A stretch of DNA of 37,202 nt from Acidobacteriota bacterium. Its GTDB lineage: Bacteria; Acidobacteriota; Vicinamibacteria; Vicinamibacterales; JAFNAJ01. Location: NCBI GenBank assembly GCA_017860085.1, contig JAFNAJ010000002.1:1-37202 (forward strand), given 5' to 3'. Both the position numbers and the translations under genes were made by a program. The notes under the pieces are model-generated. The model had not been told where the DNA came from, did not search any database, and saw only the letters and a list, made by a program, of their open reading frames with translations. This document shows, piece by piece, positions 1 to 8,464 of the stretch. Each line of letters opens with the position of its first letter. Position 1 is the first letter of the stretch.

Positions 1-100
1 TGGTCCGTCCTTGGTTCCCGGTGCTTGGTGCGAACCACGGACCAGGAACTCCGAACGGACCAAGAACGAAGAACCAAGTACCAAGAACCGACGCCGCTCT
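1..100. repeat. Heptad G/T-A/C inverted repeat, copy 1 (cut by window edge)
   Basis: The first ~30 bases are runs related to GGTTCTT/GGTCCGT. Bases ~32-90 are the complementary class (GAACCA, GGACCA, AAGAACC). TTGGTTC (11-17) can pair with GAACCAA (71-77), so the transcript could fold into an imperfect hairpin. The same composition recurs near 24150 and 29460. The left end lies outside the window. No gene is seen in 1-118. Confidence 0.75.
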
Positions 101-118
101 GACACGCCCTTTGAACGC

Positions 119-2209
119 CTAGGGTTCGCGCACAGACGCGTCGTCAGCCACCCAGACCGAGACGGGCCGTTCCCCGAGCGCTGCAGGCAGAATGCGGGTC
201 ACCTGCACCCGCGCATCGTTGAACGACGCGCCACCCCCGAGGTCGGTCAGGCCGTCGGGCGCGAGCGCGGTGGCGGTCGCCCCGTTGATCGTGTGTCGTC
301 GCCACAACCCCTTGGGAAGGCTGACGGTGCCCTGCGTGATGGCATCGCCCACCGTGACCGTGCAGTGGACCTCGCCGAGCGCGTTGAACACGCGCACGAC
401 GTCGGCGGTGTTGATGCCGCGCTCGGCCGCGTCGGCGCCGTGCATGTAGAGCGAGGCGGGTGCCGTGCGTAACTCGCCCAGCGTCGAGCTGATCGTCTTC
501 TCGCTCGCGGGCGAGATCAAGGCAAGGGGGAACTGCTCGGTGGCCGGGTCGGCCTGGAAGCGATAGAGCCCGTCCGGGGCCTCCCGCTCGAGCGCCTCCG
601 GGAACAGATCGATCTTGCCGTCGGCGGTTCGAGGCTGGACGTCCACGAACTGGACTGGCGTGCGGCCGCCCGGCGGCAGCGGCTGGGCGCCATCGCCGAG
701 CACCGCATCTCGAACGTCGGCGGGTATCGCGCTGGCGACCCGCAGCATGGTCTCGGCCTCACCCTCGACGTCGTCGCGTTGACCCAGGCGCGCGGCCAGT
801 TCCGCGAACACCTCCATGTTCGACCGGGCCTCTCCGGCGACGTCGATGGCCGGCTTCACCAGTTGCAGGTTGTAGGCGCCGTAGCCTCGAGCGATGTCGT
901 AGGTTTCGAGGAACGTCGTGGCCGGCAGCAGCACATCGGCAAACTGCGCCGTGTCGGTCATCACCTGCTCGAAGACCACGGTGAACAGGTCTTCCCGGGC
1001 CAGTCCCTCGAGAATGCGATTTTGATCCGGGACGGTGGCCACCGGGTTGCAGTTGTACACGAACAGGCACTTGACCGGCGGGTTGTCGAGCTCGGTCAGT
1101 GCCCGCCCCAGGCGGTTCATGTTCACGACGCGGGTGTCGGGATCGGGGACGCGTCGCCAGGCGCTGGTGGCGAGGCCCCAGGCCGCCGAGTTGCTCATCG
1201 TGTAGCCGCCGCCGCGCACGCCAAACTTGCCGGCGACGGCCGGCAGGGCGAGGACTGCAAGCGCGGCATTGCCGCCGTTGCGATTGCGTTCGAGGCCCCA
1301 CCCGCAACGGATGACCGCAGGCGTGGTGGCGCGGTAAAGCTCGGCCATCTCGTGAAGCATGGCCGGCGCGACACCGGACACCTCGCCCGCGCGCTCGAAC
1401 GTCCACGGCCGGGCGCGCTCGCGGAGCTCGGCCGCGCCGCGCGCGTGCGCGTCGAGGAACTCCGAGTCGGCATGGCCGTGCTCGAAGAGATACCGGTGCA
1501 CGGAGAGCGCCACGGCGACGTCAGTGCCCGGTCGAATGGGAACGTGCAGGTCGGCGAGCTTCGCCAGCGATGTCTGCCGTGGATCCACGACCACGAGCGC
1601 TGCGCCCCTCGCGCGTGCCTCGCGAATGAACGGTACGAGGTGGATGCCCGAGGCCGATGGGTTGGCGCCCCATACGATGATCAGGCGCGCGTGAACGTAG
1701 TCCTCGTAGGCGACACCCGCCATCTTGCCGTACATCGCCTGGGCGGCCGCGCCGGTCGGGGCTGCGCACAACGTGCGGGCCAGCCGCGACGATCCAAGCG
1801 CCGCAAAGAAGTCGGCATCGGTGGTGCCCTGCGTCACCAGGCCATTCGAGCCCCCGTAGCAGAAGGGCAGGATTGCCTCGCCGCCGACGGTGCGGCGCAC
1901 CTCCTCCAGGCGCTCGGCGATGGTCTGTAAGGCCTCGTCCCAGCTGACGCGCCTGAACGTGCCGTCGCCCTTGCGGCCCGACCGCACGGCCGGATACAGG
2001 AGTCGTTCGAGCCCGTAGACGCGATCGCCGAACCGGCGCACCTTCGCGCAGATGAACCCATTCGTCGTCGGCGTCCGCTTCGAGCCGTCGATCGCGGCGA
2101 CGCGGCCTCGCTCGACCGACACGGAGAGGCTGCACGAGTCGGGGCAATCGAGCGGACAGGCCGTGTCGACCGTGCTCCGGCCCCAGGTGCGCGGGGGCTT
2201 CGTGGGCAT
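119..2209 (-). CDS. Molybdopterin-dependent oxidoreductase, catalytic subunit
   Basis: A 696-residue protein of the DMSO reductase/formate dehydrogenase superfamily, which binds bis-MGD molybdenum or tungsten and usually one [4Fe-4S] cluster. The N-terminal cluster motif is visible as C18-x3-C22-x3-C26-x27-C54. A long central molybdopterin oxidoreductase domain follows, then a C-terminal dinucleotide-binding domain from about residue 570 (PLALISPASEKTISS region). No Tat signal is seen, so a cytoplasmic location is likely. No electron-transfer or membrane-anchor subunit lies next to it, so the substrate cannot be assigned. The gene stands alone, reads toward the window edge, and diverges from the adaptor gene at 2344. 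Family call is firm; specific activity is unknown. Confidence 0.9.
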   Translation of the reverse strand: MPTKPPRTWGRSTVDTACPLDCPDSCSLSVSVERGRVAAIDGSKRTPTTNGFICAKVRRFGDRVYGLERLLYPAVRSGRKGDGTFRRVSWDEALQTIAERLEEVRRTVGGEAILPFCYGGSNGLVTQGTTDADFFAALGSSRLARTLCAAPTGAAAQAMYGKMAGVAYEDYVHARLIIVWGANPSASGIHLVPFIREARARGAALVVVDPRQTSLAKLADLHVPIRPGTDVAVALSVHRYLFEHGHADSEFLDAHARGAAELRERARPWTFERAGEVSGVAPAMLHEMAELYRATTPAVIRCGWGLERNRNGGNAALAVLALPAVAGKFGVRGGGYTMSNSAAWGLATSAWRRVPDPDTRVVNMNRLGRALTELDNPPVKCLFVYNCNPVATVPDQNRILEGLAREDLFTVVFEQVMTDTAQFADVLLPATTFLETYDIARGYGAYNLQLVKPAIDVAGEARSNMEVFAELAARLGQRDDVEGEAETMLRVASAIPADVRDAVLGDGAQPLPPGGRTPVQFVDVQPRTADGKIDLFPEALEREAPDGLYRFQADPATEQFPLALISPASEKTISSTLGELRTAPASLYMHGADAAERGINTADVVRVFNALGEVHCTVTVGDAITQGTVSLPKGLWRRHTINGATATALAPDGLTDLGGGASFNDARVQVTRILPAALGERPVSVWVADDASVREP

Positions 2210-2343
2210 GCCGCCAGTCTACCATCCGCGTCGACGGCGGCCGCCGTCGGTCGGGGACCTCAGAGACCCTGGCAGCGTCAATGGTTGAGCCGAGCCGAGA
2301 TTTCGACGTATCGTCTGGAGCGTCGGCCCCTTGGACATTGCCC

Positions 2344-3621
2344 ATGCGTCGTCGCCGTTGGATTCTCGCGCTGCTCGCTCTGATCGTGGTCGCGGCCGCC
2401 GTTGTCTCGATGCGACGCGCTGGTGGTGCGGCCGTGGACGTGACGGCCGAGCCGGCACGCCGCCAGGCCGTGTTCCGGGCGTCGGTCACCGCCTCGGGCG
2501 AGATCGTCGCGACGCGCTATGCCGACATCGGCTCGAGCGTCATGGGTAAGATCGTCGAGCTCAACGTGAAGGAGGGCGACACGGTCAAGGCCGGCCAGGT
2601 GCTGGCGCGGATCGACCCGGTCCAGGCCCGGGCCGACCTGACCGCGGCCCAGGCGTTCATCAGGGCGCTCGAGTCGGAGGCGCTGGCGGCCGACGAGCAG
2701 GTGCGGGCGGCCCAGGCCGACCGGGCGTTTGCCGCGGCCCGGCTTGGGCAGGCGGATCTCGAGTTGAAGCGAGCCCGGGACCTGCACGAGCAGCAGCTCC
2801 TGCCGCGCTCGGAACTCGACGCGCGCCAGGCCGAGTACGACAGTGCCGCCGCGCAGCTCAAGGCCGCCGAGGCGGCCATCGACCGCGCACGCAACACGGG
2901 TCTCGCGTCGCAGGGGCGTGTCGGCCAGGCCCGGGCGCAGGCCACGCGGGCGCGCGATGTGGTCTCGAAGACCGAGGTCACCTCGCCGATGAACGGCGTG
3001 GTGTCACGCCTGCAGGTTCGCGAAGGCGAGATGGTGGTGATCGGCATCCAGAACCAGCCGGGCACCGTGCTGATGACCGTGTCGGATCTGTCGGCCATCG
3101 ACGCCGAGGTGAAGGTGGCCGAGGCCGATGTGCTCCGGCTGAAGCTCGGGCAGGCGGCCACCGTCGTCCTCGAGGCGTTGCCAGGCCGTGAGTTCCGGGG
3201 ACGCGTCGTCGAGATCGGGGCCAGTGCGCTCCCGGTGACTGGCGCTGCGGCCGCGGCGCGCGAGTTTCGGGTGCTGGTGAGGCTCGACCAGGCCGATGCC
3301 GCGCTCAGGCCGGGCCTGACCTGCGATGTCGAGATCCTGACCGACGAGCGTGCGAACGTGATCAGCGTTCCGCTCCAGTCGGTGGTGCTGAGGCCGGCGG
3401 GCGGTGGCGCAGTCGGGTCAGGGAGGGAGCAGCCCGGCGTGTTCGTCGTGGAGGACGAGCGCGCGCGTTTCACGCCGGTGAAGACCGGGATCATCGGCGG
3501 GCTCGACATGGAGGTCTCTGGCCTCGACGAGAAGGCGCTCGTCGTGAGCGGTCCTTACCAGGCGCTGCGTGACCTCGCCGACGGGGCGCGTATTCGCGTG
3601 CAGACGTCGACGGGACGCTGA
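2344..3621 (+). CDS. HlyD/MacA-type periplasmic adaptor of an efflux system
   Basis: About 425 residues. I start at the ATG at 2344 because it gives a basic N-terminus followed at once by one hydrophobic anchor (WILALLALIVVAAAVV). The upstream in-frame ATG at 2281 would add 21 polar residues in front of the anchor. After the anchor come a lipoyl/barrel-sandwich half (GSSVMGKIVELNVKEGD), a long Ala/Arg/Gln-rich coiled-coil hairpin (about residues 100-210), the second barrel half (VTSPMNGVVSRLQVREGE) and a beta-barrel region. This is the membrane-fusion-protein architecture linking an inner-membrane transporter to an outer-membrane channel. It is followed by two MacB-like permeases, so a MacAB-type tripartite exporter is likely. 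The cargo is unknown. Confidence 0.9.
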   Translation: MRRRRWILALLALIVVAAAVVSMRRAGGAAVDVTAEPARRQAVFRASVTASGEIVATRYADIGSSVMGKIVELNVKEGDTVKAGQVLARIDPVQARADLTAAQAFIRALESEALAADEQVRAAQADRAFAAARLGQADLELKRARDLHEQQLLPRSELDARQAEYDSAAAQLKAAEAAIDRARNTGLASQGRVGQARAQATRARDVVSKTEVTSPMNGVVSRLQVREGEMVVIGIQNQPGTVLMTVSDLSAIDAEVKVAEADVLRLKLGQAATVVLEALPGREFRGRVVEIGASALPVTGAAAAAREFRVLVRLDQADAALRPGLTCDVEILTDERANVISVPLQSVVLRPAGGGAVGSGREQPGVFVVEDERARFTPVKTGIIGGLDMEVSGLDEKALVVSGPYQALRDLADGARIRVQTSTGR

Positions 3622-3648
3622 ACGGCGCCACGCACGGCAGCCGGCCGT

Positions 3649-4932
3649 GTGCGGCCGCGAAACGGACACACAAGGGTGCAGGCCGAGATCCACGGAGCGT
3701 TTCGCGATGGGGCCGAGGCCGCTTGGCAGGCCGTCGGGACGCTTCGTGCCCACCCTCTTCGCACGAGCCTCGGCACGCTCGCCATCCTCGTGGCCGTGGC
3801 AACCGTGGCCAGCGTCATCACCGTGCTCGACGGCGTGAAGCGGTTCGCTCGCGAGAGCGCCGAGCGGGCCTTCGGAAGCGAGACCTTCGTCGTCGCCCAG
3901 ATTGCTTCGACGGGGCGGGTCAGCCGGCGCGAGCTCGAGCGCAAGCTGCAGCGCAACCCGGTGATCCGGCGCGCCGACCTCAAGTTTCTCGACAAGCACG
4001 CGTCGGGCCTCGTCATCTACGCGCCGAGCGTGCTGCGGAACGCCAGCGTGTCGGCCGAGGGTCGCACCTACGACTATGCCGCGGTGACCGGTACGACCGC
4101 GGAGCTGAGCCGCATTCGCGACTTGGGGATCGTTGCCGGCCGCTTCTTCGGCAAGGACGAAGAGAGCAGGGCGGCGCAGGTGGCCGTGATCGGCGCCGAC
4201 ATCGTGGACACCGTGTTTCCTGGGCGAGACCCCCTCGGGCAGACCATCCGGGTCGCCGGCCGCGGCTTTGAGGTCGTCGGCATCCAGGGGCGCCTCGGGT
4301 CGTCGGGTGGCGCGTCACTCGACCGCTCTGTCTGGATCCCGCTGCTCGCGTTCGAGCGCGCGTTCGGCCCGCCCGCCACGCTGCAGATCTTCGCGCGACC
4401 CGTGCGGGCCGGCGCCACCACCCCGGCGGAGGATCACGCGCGAGCCACGCTCAGGGCCCGGCGCGGCCTCGGGCCCGGCATCGAGGACACCTTCGACATC
4501 CTCCTGCCCGAGGCGGCGCGGGGATTCGTGCAGCAGATCTCGTCGCGGATCGGCATCGCGGCGGTCCCGATTGCCGTCATGGCCCTGCTGGCGGCCGTCG
4601 TCGTGGTCACCAACACCGTGCTCGTGTCGGTGAGCCAACGGACCCGCGAGATAGGCGTCAGACGCGCGCTCGGCGCCCGCCGACGCCAACTGATGTTCGA
4701 GGTGTTTGCCGAGTCGGGCCTCGTGGCCATTGCGGGGGGGAGCCTCGCGCTGATCCTGGTCTGGCTGCTCACCGGGGTCCTGTCGAAGCTGACCGGTTTT
4801 GGGCTGACGCTGGCGCCGTCGACCGCATTCTGGTCGCTCTTCTCCGCGTCGGTCGCAGGCATCGTGGCCGGCTGGTACCCCGCGCGGCGTGCGGTCCGCA
4901 TCGACATCATCGCGGCCTTGAGGAACGAGTGA
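3649..4932 (+). CDS. MacB/FtsX-type ABC transporter permease (first of pair)
   Basis: A 427-residue permease. One N-terminal membrane helix (LGTLAILVAVATVASVITVL) is followed by a periplasmic MacB_PCD-like domain (about residues 60-290). Three C-terminal helices form the FtsX domain, with the typical cytoplasmic loop SQRTREIGVRRALGARRRQL. The protein ends ARRAVRIDIIAALRNE, a common FtsX permease ending. No nucleotide-binding domain is present in the protein. GTG at 3649 is the longest start; GTG at 3676 is an alternative, and neither has a convincing ribosome binding site. It lies 27 bases after the adaptor and 1 base before the second permease, so it is surely in the same operon. Confidence 0.88.
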   Translation: MRPRNGHTRVQAEIHGAFRDGAEAAWQAVGTLRAHPLRTSLGTLAILVAVATVASVITVLDGVKRFARESAERAFGSETFVVAQIASTGRVSRRELERKLQRNPVIRRADLKFLDKHASGLVIYAPSVLRNASVSAEGRTYDYAAVTGTTAELSRIRDLGIVAGRFFGKDEESRAAQVAVIGADIVDTVFPGRDPLGQTIRVAGRGFEVVGIQGRLGSSGGASLDRSVWIPLLAFERAFGPPATLQIFARPVRAGATTPAEDHARATLRARRGLGPGIEDTFDILLPEAARGFVQQISSRIGIAAVPIAVMALLAAVVVVTNTVLVSVSQRTREIGVRRALGARRRQLMFEVFAESGLVAIAGGSLALILVWLLTGVLSKLTGFGLTLAPSTAFWSLFSASVAGIVAGWYPARRAVRIDIIAALRNE

Positions 4933-4933
4933 G

Positions 4934-6226
4934 ATGGCCCTGGTGCAGCGCACGGCCTTCACGCGATGGCGCACCGAGCTCTTCGAGTCGTGGTCGCTGG
5001 CGCTCGACTCCGTCCGCACCCAACCCACCCGGTCGACGCTCGCCATCATCGGCATCGTCATCGGGATCGTCACCGTGGTGATCGTGGCCTCGGTCCTGGC
5101 AGGCCTGCGCAACTCGGTCGCGGATCTGTTCCGCGATCTGGGCACCGACAACGTGTTCGCCTTCCACCTGACGGGAGACCCCTACTCGCCGCCCTCGGAG
5201 CGGGAGGCGCGGCGCCAGCCGCTGGAGCCGGTCTTCGCGCGCGAGCTCGCTCGCCGCGGCGACGCCATTCGCGACGTGGCCCTGCAGGTGATCGTGCCCT
5301 CGGTCGTCAACGGCCGCGCCTTGACCGCGCGCGTCGGCAGCGCCGAGTCGGACACGGTGCTCGTCGAGGGCGCGTCCTCCAACTTCTTCGACATCGTCGG
5401 GGGCGAGTTCGCCGCCGGGCGTCCCTTCACCGAGCTCGAGGACCGCGCGGGCGCGCGGGTGGCCGTGATTGGCGCCAACCTGGCGAAGGCGTTGTTTGGC
5501 GGATCGGGACGCGGGCGCTCGATCGGCCAGCAGGTGCTGCTCGACGGCGAGTCGTACTACGTCGTGGGCGAGCTGGTACCGCGGCGCGGGGGTTTCTTTG
5601 GGGAGAACCGGCAGGACAACGTCATGTCGTTGCCGGTCGGCGCCGTCCGTCGTCGCTTCTCCGAGGCCAAGAACACCGTGCTCTACGTCCGCTCGGAACC
5701 CGGGCGCCTCGAAGAGACGAAGGTCGAGACCGAAGCCATCTTGCGGCAGCTGCGCGGGCTTGCCCCGGGGGAACCCAACGACTTCAACCTCTCGACCTCC
5801 GAGCAGATCATCGCGACGTTCGACCGGGTGAGCCTCGCCATCGGGCTCGCCACGATCGCGCTGGCTGGCGTCAGCCTGTTCATTGGGGGCATCGGCATCG
5901 CCAACGTCATGATCATCAGCGTGACCGAGCGCACGCGCGAGGTGGGCGTGAGGATCGCGATTGGGGCCAAGCGTCACGAGGTGCTGCGGCAGTTCCTGCT
6001 CGAGGCCATGCTGCTGTCCGGCATTGGCGGGGTCGTGGGCCTCGCCATTGCCCTCGGGATCAGTCAGACGATCCGCTGGCTCGCGCCGGGATTCTCGTCC
6101 GGGGCCCCGCTGTGGGTGATCATCGCGGGTATCGTCAGCGCGCTCGGCACCGGCATCGTGGCGGGCTACTGGCCGGCCCGGCGCGCGGCAGGCCTCGATC
6201 CCGTCGAGGCGCTACGCTATGAGTAG
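4934..6226 (+). CDS. MacB/FtsX-type ABC transporter permease (second of pair)
   Basis: A 430-residue paralogue of the preceding permease: N-terminal helix (STLAIIGIVIGIVTVVIVASVLAG), large periplasmic domain, then three membrane helices with the loop TERTREVGVRIAIGAKRHEV and the ending ARRAAGLDPVEALRYE. It is closer to classical MacB permeases than the first copy. The ATG follows the upstream stop by one base, and a purine-rich GAGGAACGAG-like stretch in the end of the upstream gene may act as ribosome binding site. Its stop overlaps the next gene (ATGAGTAG). The two permeases probably form a heterodimer. The required ATPase is not encoded between 2281 and 8464. Confidence 0.9.
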   Translation: MALVQRTAFTRWRTELFESWSLALDSVRTQPTRSTLAIIGIVIGIVTVVIVASVLAGLRNSVADLFRDLGTDNVFAFHLTGDPYSPPSEREARRQPLEPVFARELARRGDAIRDVALQVIVPSVVNGRALTARVGSAESDTVLVEGASSNFFDIVGGEFAAGRPFTELEDRAGARVAVIGANLAKALFGGSGRGRSIGQQVLLDGESYYVVGELVPRRGGFFGENRQDNVMSLPVGAVRRRFSEAKNTVLYVRSEPGRLEETKVETEAILRQLRGLAPGEPNDFNLSTSEQIIATFDRVSLAIGLATIALAGVSLFIGGIGIANVMIISVTERTREVGVRIAIGAKRHEVLRQFLLEAMLLSGIGGVVGLAIALGISQTIRWLAPGFSSGAPLWVIIAGIVSALGTGIVAGYWPARRAAGLDPVEALRYE

Positions 6227-7511
6227 CGGCACCGTGCCGCCGCCGCCACATGCCGATCGGCCACGCGTCGTGGTGATTGGGGGCGGCTTTGGCGGGCTCA
6301 CGCTGGCGAAGGCCCTGCGACGCGCCCCGGTCGACGTGACGCTGGTCGACCGACGGAACCACCACGTCTTTCAGCCACTCCTGTATCAGGTGGCCACGGC
6401 TGGCCTGTCTCCCGCGGACATCGCCTCGCCCATCCGCTGGATCCTGCGTCGGCAGCGCAATGCGCAGGTGCTGCTGGCCGAGGCGCGTGGCATCGACGTC
6501 GCCGAGCGCCGCGTTCACCTCGACATCGGTGAGCTTCACTACGATGTCCTCGTCGTGGCATCGGGCGCGACCCACGCGTACTTTGGCCGCGACGAGTGGA
6601 AGGAGCGAGCGCCGGGCCTGAAGACGCTCGACGATGCGCTGGCGATGCGCCGGCGGGTCCTGCTGGCCTTCGAGAGGGCAGAGCGGACGACCGATCGGGG
6701 GGCGCAGTCGAGGCAGCTCACGTTCGTCGTCGTGGGCGGAGGGCCAACCGGCGTGGAGTTGGCCGGCGCTCTGGCCGAGATCGCTCGGCACGCGCTCAGC
6801 CGCGAGTTCAAGGCCATCGACCCGGGATCCGCGCGCATCGTCCTTTGCGAGGGTGGGCCCCGGCTGCTCCCGACGTTTCCCGAGCCGCTCGGGCAGTACG
6901 CCGAGCACGCGCTCCGTGAGCTGGGTGTGGAGGTCAGGACGGGGACCGTCGTGACCGGCATCGATGAGGATGGCGTCACGCTCGGCGAGGTGCGGATCGA
7001 TACGGAGACGGTGTTGTGGGCGGCCGGCGTTTCCGCGTCTTCGCTCGGGCGTGCGATGCAGGTTCCCGTCGACCGCGTCGGACGCGTGCTCGTGGAGCCC
7101 GACCTGACCGTGCCCGGGCACCCTGAGGTGTACGTGATCGGCGACCTGGCGGCGTTCACCCACCAGGACGGACGTCCCCTGCCCGGCGTTGCCCAGGTGG
7201 CGATTCAGCAGGCCGGCGTCGCTGCGGCCAACATCGTGCGCAGCCTTCGTGGGCTGCCGCGGCGGCCCTTCCGCTACCGCGATCCCGGCAACATGGCCAC
7301 CATCGGTCGCGCGCACGCGGTGGCTGACTTTGGGAGGCTCCAGGTCCGGGGCTGGCCGGCGTGGCTCTTGTGGCTGCTCATCCACGTCATCTACCTGACG
7401 GGTTTTCGCAACCGCCTGGTCGTCCTCGTGCAGTGGTCGTTCGCGTACTTCACCTATCAGCGCAGCATCCGCCTGATTACCGGGGAGGATCTCCCATCGC
7501 GACGATCCTGA
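6219..7511 (+). CDS. ndh: Type II NADH:quinone oxidoreductase (NDH-2), FAD-dependent
   Basis: A 430-residue single-subunit NADH dehydrogenase of the two-dinucleotide-binding-domain flavoprotein family. It would pass electrons from NADH to quinone without proton pumping. An FAD-binding GxGxxG motif sits at the N-terminus (VVVIGGGFGGLTLAKAL), the NAD-binding Rossmann motif near residue 170 (FVVVGGGPTGVELAGALAE), and a second FAD contact near residue 305 (VYVIGDLAAF). The C-terminal ~50 residues contain a hydrophobic stretch (WLLWLLIHVIYLTGF), fitting monotopic membrane attachment. The ATG overlaps the stop of the second permease by 8 bases, so it belongs to that operon. Any functional link with the exporter is unclear. 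Confidence 0.9.
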   Translation: MSSGTVPPPPHADRPRVVVIGGGFGGLTLAKALRRAPVDVTLVDRRNHHVFQPLLYQVATAGLSPADIASPIRWILRRQRNAQVLLAEARGIDVAERRVHLDIGELHYDVLVVASGATHAYFGRDEWKERAPGLKTLDDALAMRRRVLLAFERAERTTDRGAQSRQLTFVVVGGGPTGVELAGALAEIARHALSREFKAIDPGSARIVLCEGGPRLLPTFPEPLGQYAEHALRELGVEVRTGTVVTGIDEDGVTLGEVRIDTETVLWAAGVSASSLGRAMQVPVDRVGRVLVEPDLTVPGHPEVYVIGDLAAFTHQDGRPLPGVAQVAIQQAGVAAANIVRSLRGLPRRPFRYRDPGNMATIGRAHAVADFGRLQVRGWPAWLLWLLIHVIYLTGFRNRLVVLVQWSFAYFTYQRSIRLITGEDLPSRRS

Positions 7512-8464
7512 GCCTGCTGGTCGCCCTGGCGGCCGTGATCGCGGCCTTCATGCCCGTGTCGGCAGCCGTCGTCGAGCGGTACTACAGCCGGACGCTCGTG
7601 GCGACCTGGGTCCAGGCATGGCGCCACCCGGGCGGCGCGTGGCCACGCGTGGGCGGTGCGCTCTCGTTGACTGTCGGCATGGTGGCGAGCCTCTACCTCG
7701 TGTTCCTGGCGACGTGGGGACTGAACTACCGACGCGAACCGGTGTGGCGGCACGTCGCGTTCGACGAGTCGCGCGTGACACGGACGTCGATCGAGTCCAT
7801 GGCCTCGCGTGCCGTGGCTGAGCTCAATCGCCTCCATCCGACGGCGCATCGCGCGTCGTGGCCGGACGGCAACGCGCTGGTTCGAGCGATGGCGCCGGCG
7901 TTCGCCGCCGTGCAGGGCGAACTGGGGCTGGCGCACGCGGCGACTCCCGGTGCTCCGAAACCGACGGTGTTCGGGCCCTACTTCCGATGGACCTCAGTGT
8001 CGGGGATGATCGACCCCTTCTTCCTCGAGGTCATGCTCACGCCCGATGCCCTGCCGTTCGAGCGGCCCGCACTGCTTGCGCACGAGTGGGGCCACCTCGC
8101 CGGCTTTGCCCACGAGGCCGAGGCCGGTTTTGTGGGGTGGGTGACGGCGATGCGTGCCGGTGAGCAGGCGCAGTACAGCGCGTGGCTCGACCTGTATCCG
8201 CGGTTGACCGCAGCGCTGCCGACCGACACGCGAGCCCGGCTGGATCGCGCGCTCGCGGAAGGACCGCGGTCTGACTATCGAGCCATCGCGAGGCGGTTGG
8301 CCAAGGCGTCGCCGCGCCTGCAGCGCGTCGCCTGGCAGGGATACGACGGTTTTCTGAGGGCCAACCGGGTCGCCGAGGGCGTGGCCAGCTACGACCGCGT
8401 CGTCACCCTCGTCGTCGGCACCCGGTTTGGCGACGGCTGGACGCTCGGCGCCGCGGGGTCATGA
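7436..8464 (+). CDS. DUF3810-like membrane zinc metallopeptidase (start uncertain)
   Basis: The N-terminal part has two hydrophobic segments (encoded about 7499-7565 and 7663-7715), the second ending in FLATWGLNYRREP, which is typical of DUF3810. The core carries an HEWGH zinc-protease motif (bases 8081-8095) followed by GFAHEAEAGFVGW, whose glutamate is likely the third metal ligand. This matches the DUF3810 pattern of HExxH plus a downstream AxE. The start is a problem. GTG 7436 keeps the first membrane helix but overlaps ndh by 76 bases. GTG 7535 and ATG 7550 cut into the helix. A purine-rich GGGGAGGA (7482-7489) sits 6 bases before an ATC at 7496. The gene ends 6 bases into the convergent DUF4097 gene. 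Substrate unknown. Confidence 0.75.
   Translation, partial: VVRVLHLSAQHPPDYRGGSPIATILSLLVALAAVIAAFMPVSAAVVERYYSRTLVATWVQAWRHPGGAWPRVGGALSLTVGMVASLYLVFLATWGLNYRREPVWRHVAFDESRVTRTSIESMASRAVAELNRLHPTAHRASWPDGNALVRAMAPAFAAVQGELGLAHAATPGAPKPTVFGPYFRWTSVSGMIDPFFLEVMLTPDALPFERPALLAHEWGHLAGFAHEAEAGFVGWVTAMRAGEQAQYSAWLDLYPRLTAALPTDTRARLDRALAEGPRSDYRAIARRLAKASPRLQRVAWQGYDGFLRANRVAEGVASYDRVVTLVVGTRFGDGWTLGAAGS

Noticed and set aside
2281-2343. Upstream ATG 2281 as start of the adaptor gene
   Set aside because: It would place 21 polar residues before the membrane anchor, with no better ribosome binding site. Kept only as an alternative.
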